This document shows, piece by piece, positions 37,201 to 52,200 of a DNA stretch of 64,000 bases. Origin of the DNA: Promerops cafer (lineage: Eukaryota > Chordata > Aves > Passeriformes > Nectariniidae). Both the position numbers and the translations under genes were made by a program. The stretch lies in assembly GCA_013398275.1 (NCBI GenBank), contig VZSE01008388.1, positions 528,153 through 592,152 of the forward strand, read 5' to 3'. Position 1 is the first letter of the stretch, and each line of letters begins with the position of its first letter. The notes below the pieces were generated by a model. The model was not told the origin of the DNA and did no database searches. It worked only from the letters and a program-made list of their open reading frames with translations.

Positions 37201-40200
37201 AGAAGTGGGGAAAATCAATGGTCTAGATTATTCAGAACCAAAAGAGCTACTAATTGTTTGCTAAAATTGAGGAGCTAGTAGCTTGAATTCTTCTTCAGAA
37301 TAAGCCTGATTTTCTCAGCTTTATAGGTTGATGCCAAGTTTTAATTACTGAAATTACTTTTTTTTTTACTCTGCAATGTGATTGCTCAGTCTTAAAATAG
37401 ATTGACTGAAGACTAAGCATGAAAAGTATTTATACTTTATACATCAGAAGACAAAAATGCTATACAAAACATAATTTAAACTATTTCATTTTGCCTTTAA
37501 AGGACTGGAAGGCTGGGAAAAGAGACTAATAATTTCTGACAGGGCTCATATTGGTAAGTTCCTGTTTGTAGGTTTTTTTGTTGGGTTTTTTGTTGTTTTG
37601 TTTTGGTTGGTTTGGGGTTTTTTTGTTTAATTTCTGTTTTTTATGGACTTTCTGTGGCAGTAAAAGTGTGATAATTTTTAGCCGTCTCTTTATATAGGTA
37701 CTTTTCTTTGGATTAAGTCCGCCTGGGTTGCTTTGGTTTATTGAAGGTCCTAGGAAAAAAAAATTTCACTCAGAATTCTCCCGGGTTTGTGTTCTAGTGA
37801 TTTTTTTAATCCTATTCCATAAGCATCACCTAGGCAGGAAAGCAGGTTCACTTTCTAAGTCAGATTAGAAGCACAGAGCAGTGAAAAAGCATTCAGAAGT
37901 GAATTGACTAAGTATTCATTCCCCTTTTGGTGTAAAAGTGGTGTTGCTCACAGTAGTGTTCCTGATGGGAAATCAGGTGACCGGGTGTGACTTGAAACTA
38001 ATGATCTCCCTGCCAAGGACATTGCCACATTTTGCCTAAAGAAGATTTTATGGGGAGGACTCTGTAGGGATGAAGAGAATGGCTGCCCTTCTTGCAAGGA
38101 GCTCATCAGTGAAGCCCTGAATCCAGCCTATGTTTGAGACAGCACTGCAGTTCAGAGCCTGAAGTAAAATAGTATTGAGTCCAATCCACCAACACAGAGC
38201 TTTAGAAACTCTTCCTGTACCAGTCCTACTACATCTTTGACATAAATTCATCCTTTAGATTAGCTCTTTAGATATTTTAACATTATTACTGCCTCTGGTG
38301 GTCATTTTCTGAAAATGCAAACTGTTTAGGACTTCTTAAGATAAAAACTTGTAACATGGGGGGAAAAATGGTTTTGCGTTTGGTTTTGCTTTGTTTTGTT
38401 TTTTACACCAATCTGGAACAGCTTAGTGAGTGAACTCACAGTTATTTCAGAGTAAATATGTTTTTTCTTTGGAGTAACTAAAGACTTTGAAATAGTTGAG
38501 TAATTGTTCCTAAGTTACCAGTATCTTTTCTGATAGTAGAATCACTGAAGGTGAATTATTTGGAAATTGCTCAATTACTAGAAAAACTGTTCTGTGGTGC
38601 TTATATTGCAATGGCAATGCTGTGAATTTTTCATAATTAAACAGGTGTGAGTAAAAAGGACCAGTTGCTGACTGTCACTCATAATCATTCAACCTCTTCA
38701 CAGAAATGAGCTTTCATAATGCCTCTATTTAGAAAGTTTTGATGACAGTTTGAAAATCTGTTATCACGATAAAAATGTCTTCTCTAAAATGGGTATTGAT
38801 CTGTGAATGATTAGTCTGTAACAAAAGATCAGCCAAAGGTAGGTTCACACTGCTGGGCATAATGTAATTCTTTGAAATATGGGAATGCATGGAAATAAAC
38901 ACAAAGCCAAATCGGTAAGGGAAACAGGAGAACCACTCTTGTTCTGGAGAGATTCGTGTACTCACTGAATGGGTCTTTCATGTGCAATGTGTAGATAATT
39001 TTTAACTTTCAGCAAATAGTACTTAAGAAAACCAGTTAAATTAATTCTGTTAGCCTATAAGCTGTGCACCAGCCCGGCAATCTTTGTATTTGACATGTGT
39101 CCTGTAAGATTTTGGGGGAGTTGGGGGGGGGTGGCATGTGTGTGTGTATTGAGTTTTTTTGTTGCTCTCTTTTGATTTTTTTGTTTGGGTTTTTTTTTCT
39201 TTTATGGTAGACAAAGTATTGATGCAAGGAATACTTTGCATAATCTTTATCATTAATAACAATAGAGTGTGTAAAAACATAATCAGGGCTTATGAAGTTG
39301 ACTTCTGTTTACATTACAGACATTGGTGGGAGCTCTTATATTTTCAAATGTGTTTTAATTGATGTTGCCTAAAACATAAAAATAAAATTGTTTAAGAAAT
39401 CTGTAGAATGGGTAATAATGTTAACTTTCAGGTCTCACCTAAATTTTAGCACTATGACCTTTTTTTACTATATCCTATTTCCAGGATTTTTTTAAACTGC
39501 ATTTTTTCTTCATTTATCTATATATTCTTTGGGGCTGCTACAAAACCAAAATGGCTTAGTTACTCTGTGGGATGTGTATACTCACTCTGCAAATATTCTA
39601 CAAAATAAACACTTTAAAAAAAGTCCGAAAAACCTTAGATCTCTTCACTGTGGAAAAAAATGTAAAAGCAAAGAAAAAAACTCTTGTAATTTTATTTGCC
39701 TTTCTTCATTATGTATATTTATTTTATGCATTGGTAAACAGGCCTAGAGTTGGCTTGAAGAAATCATTGCTAATATAATAATTTGTTTCACACATATTTT
39801 CAACTTATTTTATTTTCTTAGTGTTTGATTTCCACCAAGCTGCTGATGGCATCCAAGAACAACAGAGGCAAGAACAAGCAGGAAAGAAGTAGGTAGCTTT
39901 ATTTTGTCAAACATGGGATGACTCAGTACAAACAGGACTTAATACATTGAATCTCTGTTTTGCTTTGTCAGTGGGTTAAAAAAAATTATCCGTGTAAGTC
40001 TTGAATGTGGACTATGCAGCAATTATTTCTTATACTTTATCTTCCAGTGAAAGATTATATGCTTAATTAAAGGGCTTTGTCTTTACATTTTCCCTTATGA
40101 AAAGGTTTCTAGTTGTTAACTTGCTAGTTTCTCCTTCCTAGTGTTTTAATTGTTTACTGGAGGTATTTGTTTCTGTAAAAATATATTTCTCTTTATGAAT

Positions 40201-43200
40201 ACTGAAGGACCCCTATGGCATCTCTGAATAAGTGAAAGTCAGAGGTGCATGTTCACATTGTCTTCTACAGAATGCTATGACTTTCTGAAGCTTTCAAAAC
40301 TTTTAGAAACTATCTTGCTGTGTTCTAACTTGTGCTTTCCAAGTTGCTCACTAGTTCTTGGGGATGGGGAAGAAAGCTGGCAGAATTAACAGTAAGCTAT
40401 CTACAGCTGGGAAGCAGTGTAGTGCTATAGACTTCTCAGATACAGTAAACTTAGAAGAACTTCCAAAAAGAGAGATTACATGGATGAAAAGTAATTCAGA
40501 CATACATATCTGAAAAATGTTTCATCCACCATAGTAAGCTTTAAGAGAGTGTCTGATTTGGGTGTATCTTGCTTCACACAGGTTGCCATTGAGTGATGAT
40601 TTGTCAGTCATTTTTACAAGGGGTCATTTTCACACTTGCCTGCACTGTACCAGCTCCCTCGTTACCTGCTGGTTTAGGATTTCAAAAGCAAACGGAACAT
40701 ATAGATAGATATGGAAGAATATTCTTATTTTAATGAGCCATTATCAGCTATTATCGGTGTGTATCACCTATTCTTGAATATTTACGGAGCGCAAGCTAAA
40801 ATTGCTATATGACAATATTTGCAGTTAAAAACACTGTCAGTCAAATCAGCTACTTGAGAGAAGGCACCACTTTATTGGTTAGTGTTAAAGATTGTTAGGG
40901 AAAGCCCAATTAATCTGTTTTTTAAAAACTCAGGAAAAAAGTTAAATTCAAAGCAAAAAAAAACAGAGTCACTCTTAAAAATGCTGTATTTCTTCCTTCT
41001 GTGGAGTTCTTGATATTCTGCAACATAGAGTTTTCAAGCTTGTTAAAATTGCCCTACTTCCTCCTAAATTTTAAGGCTAAACAACTGTAATGGGGAGAAT
41101 AGTACTACAGGCTGGCTAAGAGCAGGCTATCATGGATTATCAAAAGACTGTCTGTTTGTTGGGGTGAAGGAATTGAAAGAGTCTGCAAGCATGTCTTACG
41201 GTAGATTTGACTACATAACATAGTTGGTGTTAAAATTCTTTTGTGCCTAAGACTTTGAACATTCTAAATGGTAAGTTTATTTTTTCTTTTAACTGAATGC
41301 TTTTGCCTGGTCAAATGTAGCTCAAAAACCATCACCAGTAAGGCTCATCATGTAGCTTCCCTTGCAGAAGGGTTATAGAAAAGCTAATCTAATGTGGTAT
41401 ATTCTGCTTATACAGTTGTTTTAGCTTCTGTAAGTACAGTCTTCTGACAACTTTTTTATTAATTGGTGTGTCTTAATGAAACAAAATAAATGGAAACCAA
41501 CCCTTCCTTTAAAAGAGTCTCTGTGGAGAGTATGAATTGGGGTGGAGGCTAGAGTCAGTTGTTTAAGCAGCAATGTCCTGGTCTGGTTAATGGATACAGT
41601 GTGATGCAAAGTTCATTAGAATGTCTTTTTTTTTTTTGGACTGGAAGTAAACATCACTCCCTGAGATTACCTAGTATTGAATCTAATTGGAAGAACTCAG
41701 TTTTTTTCCCAAGGTATTTTTGAATCTAATCCAAACTGCTAAGGAGTTATGTACTTATTATAAACTGTATTTCTGTTCACTCACATACCAAGTGATACTT
41801 GATAACATAAAGTTTGGATATGACCTGTGCCTCCTACTTTACCTGGAGACCCTCTTGAATTGAGTAATGGTATGGTACCTTCAAGGAAGTTTGAGGAACT
41901 GTGGGACAGTCTGAAGAATTTAATTTCATTTATAAGAATTTAATTTCATTTATAAGAATTTAATTTCATTTATAAGCAGAATTTATAACTGAAGAAGAGT
42001 CTGTGTCTAATGGTTAGGGGGGTTGGGGGGGAACCTAAACCAAACCAGTTAAAACTAAGTGCACAATTAAGCTTAACAACATGTAGCACAGTTCTGAAAA
42101 TGCTGAAGACCTGTTCTCTACTCCTTAAAAAGTTACTTAATGTATTAAGCATGATAGGGAAGATATTTGATAATCTGACAGTGATGAGTGCAGTTTGGCT
42201 CCATTTTGATAGCTACTTAGCATGACTGTGGCAGAAGACACTCTCTGAAGTATCTGTACTTCTCTCACAGTAAAGTCAGTGCAAGCAAGTTTTATATTCT
42301 ATCATCAGGACTTAAGCTGGAAAAGGCTTTTCAGGCAGAGTGGGCAGGTAAGGGTAAGAAAAAGAATTCAGATTTTCAGAATCAGCTACAGTGGAAAATC
42401 CATACCTGAACTCTTAACATAGAGAGAGTGTACAGTTTTCTGTTTTCCTGGCTCCAACTGAGATATTTAGAATAAAATGAAATGCTTCTTATATACAAAC
42501 TTAAAATCCATACTCTTAGTGCTGTTGCTTTATGGAAGACTTTCTTTAGGTCTTCGGGACAGTGTTTTAGGAAGATGTTTATTTAGTTTGGGTTCATAAT
42601 GCTGAAGGATGTTTTCTTGACATTGAGTTCCTTAAGTATAAAAGTTTAGAATTGCGTACAAATAAATATGTAAGCATTCACTAAAGTACAAAAATTTATT
42701 GGTTTAAAAACAGATGTATGTGTACATATATATATTGTATGTATGTATACATATTTGCTTGTATAAACAGAGATATTCTGACACTAGGTTGCATCCTGAA
42801 AGTATCTTTTGTTTAAAATGCTTAAAACAAGGTTAAATGCTCACAATTAACAGCACTTCATTTTATGCTAAGGATGGAATAGCTTTAAAGAAAAAACACC
42901 TTTATATCAATAACTCTTTATTATTACCTTTTCAAAGTCTGGGAACTACCAAAAAAGGAATTGGTCCAGTATATTCTTCGAAGGCAGCTCGAAGTGGACT
43001 CAGAATGTGCGATCTTGTTTCTGATTTTGATGACTTTTCTGAGAGGTAATTACTGTACACAGTTGTAAGCATAGTTTTCAGTTTCTGGATAGTACTCTGT
43101 GTAAGCAATTACATCTGGTTCCTGTTAATTTTCTAAATTAAAAGTTCTTCTAAAATAAAAAGTTTTATATAATTTTATGAAATTGTACAATCATTATTAT

Positions 43201-46200
43201 CATTATTATCATAATTATCATAATTCATTGTGTCTAATGGTTAAATTACCAAATACCTGCAGATATGTAACCAGTAAAAATCGAGGGTTGGTGGGGAGCT
43301 GAGGAGGAAAACAAACAGAAACCTCAATGAAACATTTTTGCCTTTCAGGTTCAAAGTGTTAGCCAATCAGTACAAAGCAATATATCCTACCTTAAAGATA
43401 GATATTGAAGGGGAATTGGAAAAGCTGAGGGTAAGCCTGCCTCTGTTTCTTTGATTACATAATCACCGTGTGCAGTTACTGATACGCAAATCTCTTGGTG
43501 TGACTGATGTTTGTGCTTGTGTGAGGACTTAGACTATATCATGGGAAGCCATATGTGTCAGTGTTGCAGAGTCTGCTGCTATCCTTAAGGACACTCTTGG
43601 CCTTGTTTTGCAACATTTCAGAACTTGCTTTCAAGAGAGAGACTGAATTTTAAGAAAAAGGCTTGTACGGGTTGATCTCTTCTTGACCTACTTCTACTCG
43701 CTCAAACATACAGTCTAGGAGAAAAACCAGGACTGTAGTTACTGGAAGTGTGTTTCATTGTAAAGCAGAATGTTAAGTCCTTGTCTCAGAAAGTTCTAAA
43801 CTGAAGTAAATAGTTTTTCTAAGTAATAAGCCTTTCAAAAAATACTGTCTAGCAACATAGAAAAATAGAAATTGATAGCAGCAGAACTAATGAAGCCTGA
43901 TTGCCAGCAAACTACTTTGCTGGTTAATTATGAATACTGATTTGATGTTTTCCTTGTGATTGGGACAGTTGAGAGTTTCCTCACTGGTATTAGGTTTTAT
44001 TTGCACAGCATCCACTTTATCTGAAAATCTTGTAAGATGTCTTACCATTCTACCCAACCTTTTTGTTCATGCTTTTTATAGAAACTTACCTGTATGAGAC
44101 TTTTTTAACCCTTAAAATGTCAGCCAAAGGGACATTGTTTAAAACCATTGAGATGTGTGGGGAACAGGTACGGCATGCACAATTACATGATAATTCTTTA
44201 AGAAAATCAGGCCAAAGAAATCATCCTTCCTCTACCTTTAATTTTTACAGCTCTAGAGTAGAATATATGGGAGTTCTTAGCAATTCTATTTGTTTTACTT
44301 TAAATAAGGCCTGTTGCACATGTTGAGTTGTAGTATTTTTATTAATATGTAGATCTAGAAACCAGTTACAGTTGATTGCTTCATAAGGCTTTACAGTTTA
44401 CTTAATGCAATTCAGGATTACAGAATATCTGAAACTCCTTGTTTAATTGGAAACACAACATGTATTTATAGCTTGAGGAAAATTACTTGTGCTAATGCAC
44501 TCGATTCCATTCTGAAAGACAAAGTGTTACATTTCACATGGAGTAAATTGTTAAAATGAGAACTTCCATGTGTTCTTATGGAGGAGAAAGACTGTGTACC
44601 AAGTGATCTGAACAATATTGGCTTCTTGCATCCAGCTACTCAATGGCATTCAGGCATTTGATGCTTAATTATAGCTCGCAATTGTGTGCATTTGTTAGCT
44701 TCAGATGGCCAGAAGTGGAACTGCCTACATGCTGGTTTTTGGGGGAGACGTTTTCAACACTTGGAAATGAAAGACCAAATACAGTACAGTGATAATACTC
44801 GTGCTTGAATATTTCTAAAGCATTCCAGAAGTTTGGGTTTTTCTTTCCTCCTCATCCTTCCCTCTCTTTTCTTTCCTCCTAGGAAGAGTGTACATATCTG
44901 TTGTGTAAATCTGAGTTTCACATTCTTCCTCCCTTTGTTCACATTATGGCATATTTAACATTTCTTTGTTTGCTTTTCCTCTTCAAAAGGAATATGAGCA
45001 TTGTTATGAGGGACCAATAGCAATTCTACTCTGGCTGCCTTTATCATAATGAAATTATACTATACTATAGTCTTTTGTGTTATTCAGGGCTACATGGAAA
45101 AAGTAAAACCAATGGTAAGGGATGGTGTTTATTTCATGTATGAGGCTTTACATGGACCACCAAAGAAGATCTTAGTTGAAGGTGCAAATGCAGCACTGCT
45201 GGACATAGATTTTGGTAGGTACGGTCTTTTTGAGACACATGTTGATGTACACTTGCACTGTGAAAAAGGAACATTAAATATGAAGTCTCCTCTGATAAGC
45301 CATACTCTTGGCAGAAGTGGTTTTTGTTTTGGAAGAACAGCACTCTCTATGACTAGCAAATAATACAGGGGTGGTTGAGGGGGTGTGTTAATTATTTCAA
45401 AAAGCTGTAGACTCTACCAAGAGTAATAATATGAATGACAGTAAAGATCAAGGGGCTTCTTTTAGAGTGTAGCTATTACTTCAGCATCTCTAAATTTTAA
45501 ATGAAATAACTCACTATATTTTACATCTGTGGAAATCACTTGAGAATAAAAATGGAGAGCTTTGGGAGGCAAAACATATATGCAAAAACTTCCTGACTTT
45601 TGAAAAATCAGCTTGTGGTCTTTTTTAAAGTCTTTATATAACACTTAGTTTTCCACTGTTTCACATTGTTGGGAAAGGTGTTGCTAATCTGGATTGCTAA
45701 TGAGGCAAGACTGAAAAGATTATCCAGTCGATCTATTTGATATTCAAAATTAGGCAGTTTTTCTTAAAACACTGTACATTTGCTAATAAATTAGAATATT
45801 CTAGGTAGTAGAAGCAGCTTCTTTTTTGAGATGATTATGTTTGGTTATTATGTTCTAAGGACAAGATAATCCACTACCTCTGTGTGAACATAAGCACCCT
45901 ATGTGATTGGCTCCTGCATTTTGTCATATTTTTCTTCAGTCTCACTAGCCTTGTAACGGCATCATTTTTATTGTTAGGAAGATGCTAACACCAGAGATTG
46001 AAGCCTGTAAGGACTGCTATCAAACAATTATGAAATTGACATGCACTCAGCTTTCAACCAATACGAGTCCTGGTATTGGGCATTTTTGAACATACTCAGT
46101 GTGAAAGCCTCTTCTTGGAAGAGTAAGATATGTCTTAGATTAGTCATTGTAAGAATAAGCACCAAACTTTCTCAGGATAATCTGAATATTAGAAGACACA

Positions 46201-49200
46201 TCCTTTTTTAACAAGAGAAAAAAAAAGAAAGAGGAAAAGTTTTCAGATGATGCTTGTCACAGGGAAATCTGTGATGCAAAATGGAGGTATTTGCAAAAAA
46301 GTCATACCTAGGTGGATTGTTTTCTTGTAAATAGTGAGTATTTTGGATTTCACGTAAATACAAGGTGCAGGCAGTCAGGTATGTCTATAATACATACAAA
46401 GTTGTTCAGATTAGTTAGATTTTTTTCCTGCCTCTGCTGTGAGACCCAAACACATGAGAAAATCTGCTCTCCATAGGTAGATACCATCAGTGGATTGTAC
46501 ACTTGTGTTAACAATAGACAAGCCCTAGTCAAAAGGTTTGACGTTGCCAATTTGATTATTGAGCATTCTGAATGAGGCTGTTGTGTGTGCTTTGTTGCAT
46601 AGAAGTCTTAATATTGAAGTGAGTTTTGTGAATGTGTGTCTATTGCCTGTGAGGATAGTAAATCCTCAGGCTTACAGTCCATCCCACTTTCCTGGGGCCT
46701 GTAATGAAGCTCACGTGCATTTGTCTGGGAATGGGGGGGGCAGGTGTGGGGATGTGTGGTCTTCTGTGTTTTTAAGCAGAGTAATGATAAAGCAATGTAA
46801 ATATATCAGGCTGGGAGGTGAAAGTGAGTAAGAACTGTTCGTTGACACTGGTTTTGACATCTACTAGCTATATTCACCTGTCAGTACTAAGAAAAGCTTT
46901 ACTACTGCGTTCTAAGATTAACAACTAATTAATGCTTGCAAACTGCTGTTACATATCACCTGTAAGCCTGGGTGTTTCTCTGGAGTGATTTGAGATACCT
47001 GAAGCTGTCTCACTGATCAGTCTCTGAAGGATTTTTGACTTTGTAAAGATGTCTATATTGCTGAAAGAACTGTGTTGCTTTTAGTTCCTTTTGTCTGGGT
47101 TGTTCCTCTGTTACCTATCTCTGATTCATGTCAAAAGACATAGAGAAAAGTGTGACACAACAGGTAGAGGTTTCTTGCTTATGTAAAGTTATGGTGAGGC
47201 TGAAGTATTTGTTCACAAGTTGCTGAGGACTGGCATGCTCAGTTTCATTTTTCACTACTTAATTAAAAAAAAGATATAAACCTAAGGATTTTAAGATGTT
47301 TAACTTTTTTCTTTGCAGTCCAGGCTGCATTTTAAATGACAGCTGAATATTTAACTAGAGACAAACTTGTGCCACTAGACTACATTCCAGGAGTCTTCTT
47401 TTAAAATTATCTTTTTTCATTTGATTACGCAAACAAATTTGTTCTTTCCAGAATTTTGCATTTCATTGCAATTTCTTATAATGTGCTGATCAGTTTGTAG
47501 AGTTTGTATTTTATTCTTCCTCCAAAAATTCAAAATAGTAAACCTCTATTCTCTAGCCTTTTAATACTGTTTTCTTAAGAGTCTCCCTTCCAATTTTTGC
47601 ATTGTTCAATTAGTGAGTATATTTAATGTAAGAAAGCAAGGCATGTTTTTCTGGCATCTTACTCCAATTTTTTACCTGTACGATCATTCAGAATTGTCAT
47701 GTAGTCCATTTTTACCAGTTGAAGTAAGTAGTAAGATTTCTACCTTTTCCAAAGAAGGTGGATCAGACAATGTACACACAAAGCTAAGAGCTCATTGAGT
47801 GTGTTCTTGACTGTGTGTTTTAGTTTTGAGTGTTGTAAAATCTAGGTAAGTGCAGTGCAAGTACTATTTCTCACCAGGTTAGACTTTTCAAAAAAACAGT
47901 TTAAACCCAGTGTTTTAATAATTTTCTAAACCCAATGTTTTGGTTTTTAATAGGCACATATCCTTTTGTGACCTCATCAAACTGCACAGTTGGAGGTGTG
48001 TGCACAGGTCTGGGCATGCCACCGCAGAACGTCGGTGAAGTGTACGGGGTTGTGAAAGCCTACACAACCAGAGTTGGAATTGGTGCCTTTCCTACAGAAC
48101 AGGATAACGTGAGTATTACAGCCTCAGGTGTGACCTGCTGGGTGAAATAACTTGGTGTGTCTTGTCTGGATTCTATTAAGTCAGTGTTAATAGTGGTTAA
48201 GTGCAAGTACATAGGAGACAGTGTGTTTGGGTGTCTCAGTCTTTTGATTCTAGAATGAGCTTATGGGACTGCCAAACCTGATTGCAATTTTCTTAGACAT
48301 TTCTGTGGAATAGAAGGTTAGAACAGGAACAAATTTTGAGAAGTTTGCCTAAAAATCGCTCTCTTGAATTAGAAAGAACATTTTGTATTGCTGTCTTCAT
48401 CCAAATAGACAGCATATTGAAAACCTGCAGGAAGGACTTCAAGGTAATTTACAATGTATTATAAAATGTTAAGTAAACACCTGCATCGTGTACTGAAAAT
48501 CAAAAGAAACCCACACACTGATGAGCCTTACTCTTTGTTAGGAAATTGGAGAATTGCTGCAACAGAGAGGCAAAGAGTTTGGTGTTACCACTGGTAGGAA
48601 GAGAAGATGTGGCTGGCTGGACCTTGTCTCACTCCGATACGTCTATATGATTAATGGATTTACCGCGTGAGTTGTTTGCTGAGCTTTGCTGGCAGTTTGA
48701 CAGAAAATCATGAAATGCTGTAGATTACTGTAAATTGTACATATACTAGTTAGTAACATTTGTGCTGTTAATATTGATCTGTTGATTGTTTTGATATTTT
48801 GATAAATTAGCTGTTCCTCATTGTTCCTATCATTAAATATTTTTACATTCTATGTTTTCATACATGTAGATTTTTCTCTCCTTTCTTTATGGAGATTTCT
48901 TTTGTTAGTTTGTCTTCAAAATAAGATAGATGGGAACCCATCAGTATCTCCATTAGTGTGTGTAAATATTAAAAATACGGCTATGTCTTTGGGATGTTAA
49001 TCAAAATGAAAGATAGGTGCCTGAAACAAATTGGTATAAAATTTCTAGCCGATCAGATAGTGTAAATACATATTTTATTTAAATACGTGTGGTTTTCTTG
49101 GTCTTTGTGGGTTTCTTTTTAAATAAGATGCAGCCAGGTATTTGTAGAGACAGTGTTTTGATTATTTTTCTGCCTTCACTGTAGGACAGGAGCATTTGGC

Positions 49201-52200
49201 AGAGGACAGGAACAGACACCAACAGGCATCATGCAATGAAATGGTCATCTTAAATGGTTATACATTAAATGGTTAGGTATCTTGGCAGCACCTTTACCAA
49301 TTAAAATTATTACACTTAAAGTCATAGACAAATTCATTCAATTGGAGAACACCTGTTCTTTGGTTTTTTTGGACATTTTCATGTAGTACTAGATCGAAGG
49401 ATGCAACAAAAACTGTGTTTAATCCTTTTTTGTTGCTGTTGTCTTGTTTCAGTGGTTGTTTGTTTTTTGGTTTGGGGTGTTTTTTAAGTCAGACCAGATA
49501 ACAGGTTAGTGCCATATGAGATTTTTCTAAAGAAATAAAATTAATTGCAGGAATCAACTGTATTTTATTCTTTGTTGGTTTTGGGTTTTTTTACAAGGTG
49601 ATAAGATTCAAGAGTTGTTGAACTTCTTTAACCAGAGTAATGTTTCTTTATAGATTGGCACTTACCAAATTGGATATCTTGGATGTATTTCCAGAAATCA
49701 AAGTTGGTGTTGCATACAAACTAGATGGTGAAATCATACCTCATTTTCCTGGTAAGACTGCTTATTTAAAAATTTTAGATTTTGGTGAAATATAATATGG
49801 TACTTTTAAATGCATTTGACTTCTACTTGTAAAACTTACAAGAGCAATATTTTACTTCAGCATCAAGCCATTAATGTCTTCCAGATGCACCAGACATATC
49901 CTTAACCACACCAGTACCTGCACCCTAAAGATACCTGTACCAAATACTGGGTTTTGTCTGCTAGAAAGATTCAAAGAGCTATATAAAGCTTGTAAAACAT
50001 AACTGTTGCTACTACTTGTCCTTTTTCTTTTATACAGCCTGCATCACCTTCAAGCTAAATTGGAAGCTTGTTTCATACTCTAAATTCTATTATCTTGTTC
50101 CCACTACTGTATTGATGCCCATTTTTAGTAGGCCAGGTCTTCATTTAAGCCTGTTGTGAACCCCATAAAAGAACTGGTCCTGCTGAAAAGCCAAGTTTTT
50201 CTTTCCCTCTGTTACATTTCTAACAGTTCACTTCCCTTTAATGATTCACAGAGCAGCCAGAAACCTACAAAAGCTACACAGTGTAAAAGAGGGACAAGGG
50301 GTGGGGCAAGAAACAAACAACTAGTTTAGGTTGAAAGCAAGACTATTTTCTAATGCATGGCCAATGTACATCAGCTTAGCATGATAGAAACTGTAGTTCC
50401 TGAGGAGGACAGTGGTCATTTTTACTTGAAGAGTGTACATGCATGTTAAAATATTCAAATATCACAAGCCACTGTTTTTATAGATAATGCTTCTTGTTCA
50501 GTTTGTGATAGTTAGACATACTCCAGAAAAAAAGGAAGAACATAAAACAGTACTAAAGATTGAGCTTTTTGATTTTCATAATGTGTGCATAGATGCCCAT
50601 TTTCATTCTAATTGGTACCTGAGGGTTAGAGGCTGATCACAGGTTACAATGTTTCATGTGATATCATCATCATCAGATAACTTCTTGTGGGTGAGATCAA
50701 CTGTAGTAATTGGATACAACTCACAGCAGGTTTTATGTAGTACAAAGATGTAATTATGTCTAAAGGAATAAGTGATGATCTGCCACCAGTCCTTGAAAAT
50801 AGCACGTATCTGTTAAGAGTAATTCGTAAGGTATTTTAAAAAATATTTTGTTTCTCCATGTGCTTGTGGGAGTTTTCTAACTGATTTGCTGTCCAGGATC
50901 TTCAAACAAAAGTGCCAGTTCCAGCCTGAATGCATGCTGAATGACTTTGATTCAGGAAATTTAGTACTTGTCTTGCATTAAACCAGGGAATGGTTTTCCC
51001 TTTTTAAGACTCAGGTATTACCTGATTGGTACTCATATCCAAACATTAAGGACATTTGTGTTTACTTGAAATTGCCTTTGAACATAATGGAGATTGCACG
51101 TTTGAACTGAGAACTACTCAGTAAATGCTTTTCCTGTAGCCTGTTGTATGACCTTGTGCTCAAGTCAGAAAAACCTTTTCTGGCAGTCCATCCTTAAAGA
51201 TGACATAAGCAGGTGGCCATGTTGTTCAGTACCAAGATGTCAGTAATTGGTGGGGGTTTTTTTCATTCATTGTATGTCTCAGGGCCAGAATCGGTTAGAT
51301 ACAACTCTTGAGGGAGCAGACTTTGTTCCCTGTATATCCCTAGGTAACAGCTGACCTGGTCATAGCAGCACAGTGTGGCTTGCCTGCCTCTATTTTTCTT
51401 TACTGTATGAACAGTTAAGAATTCTGGTAGAACTTTAGTAGAAGCTGTTGACATGATGTCTTCCTTAAAGCATCAGGAAGGAGTTTGAGCTGAACTTCTG
51501 GTAAGCTGGAAGATGCTGTCTCTCACAGTGCCTCTGTGTTCCACACCTCTCTTTGCTATACTCCTCAACATTTGGCAGCATTTTCAGCACACATGCTGCA
51601 GGTTACCCCCGCCCCTGGCATAAAAAACAAAAGGTAACTTTATTCCCAGTTTGTGTTTTGCAGACCATTAGACTGTTTCTGATGTCTACATTTCTGCATG
51701 CTGTGTGCTTGTATAATTTTTTTTTTCAAACATGCCACTGACATTTGAATTTAATTTAGAAGAAAGCTAGTCTGGGAAGCTCTCACTGGCAGACTTTTTC
51801 TTTCTCTCTCCCCTTCCTACCCTCCCACTCTCTTGGAGATGTTCAGGATTTACCCTCCGTGTGAAATGACTGTCTGTAAATCAGGAGCACACACAGTACC
51901 CACCATCTCAGGAAAAGTGTGCCGTGTTTCATGTATTGTTCCTTTTTCCACCTGGATTGGTGAATCATTCGAGTCTCACTCAGGGTTTTTTTAGCTTAGC
52001 TTTGTGTGTGCATTTCATAATTGCCTCTTAAGCAAGAACCTAAAATGTCTTGTACATTTACGGCTGGCTTCAGTTGGTGTTACTGAGGCTGTAGTCTTTT
52101 GCTGGCCAGTGACAGGAGTTTATGGAAGACAGAACTTCCTGCTAGCTTTGAGCCAATCAGTTTAAAAATAATGTGAAAGCTGTGGTCTAGTTCTCTAATG

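Noticed and set aside
45049..45363. 104-codon frame treated as a single gene
   Set aside because: Only 45088-45214 is coding, as ADSS2 exon 8. The remainder is read-through into introns on both sides.
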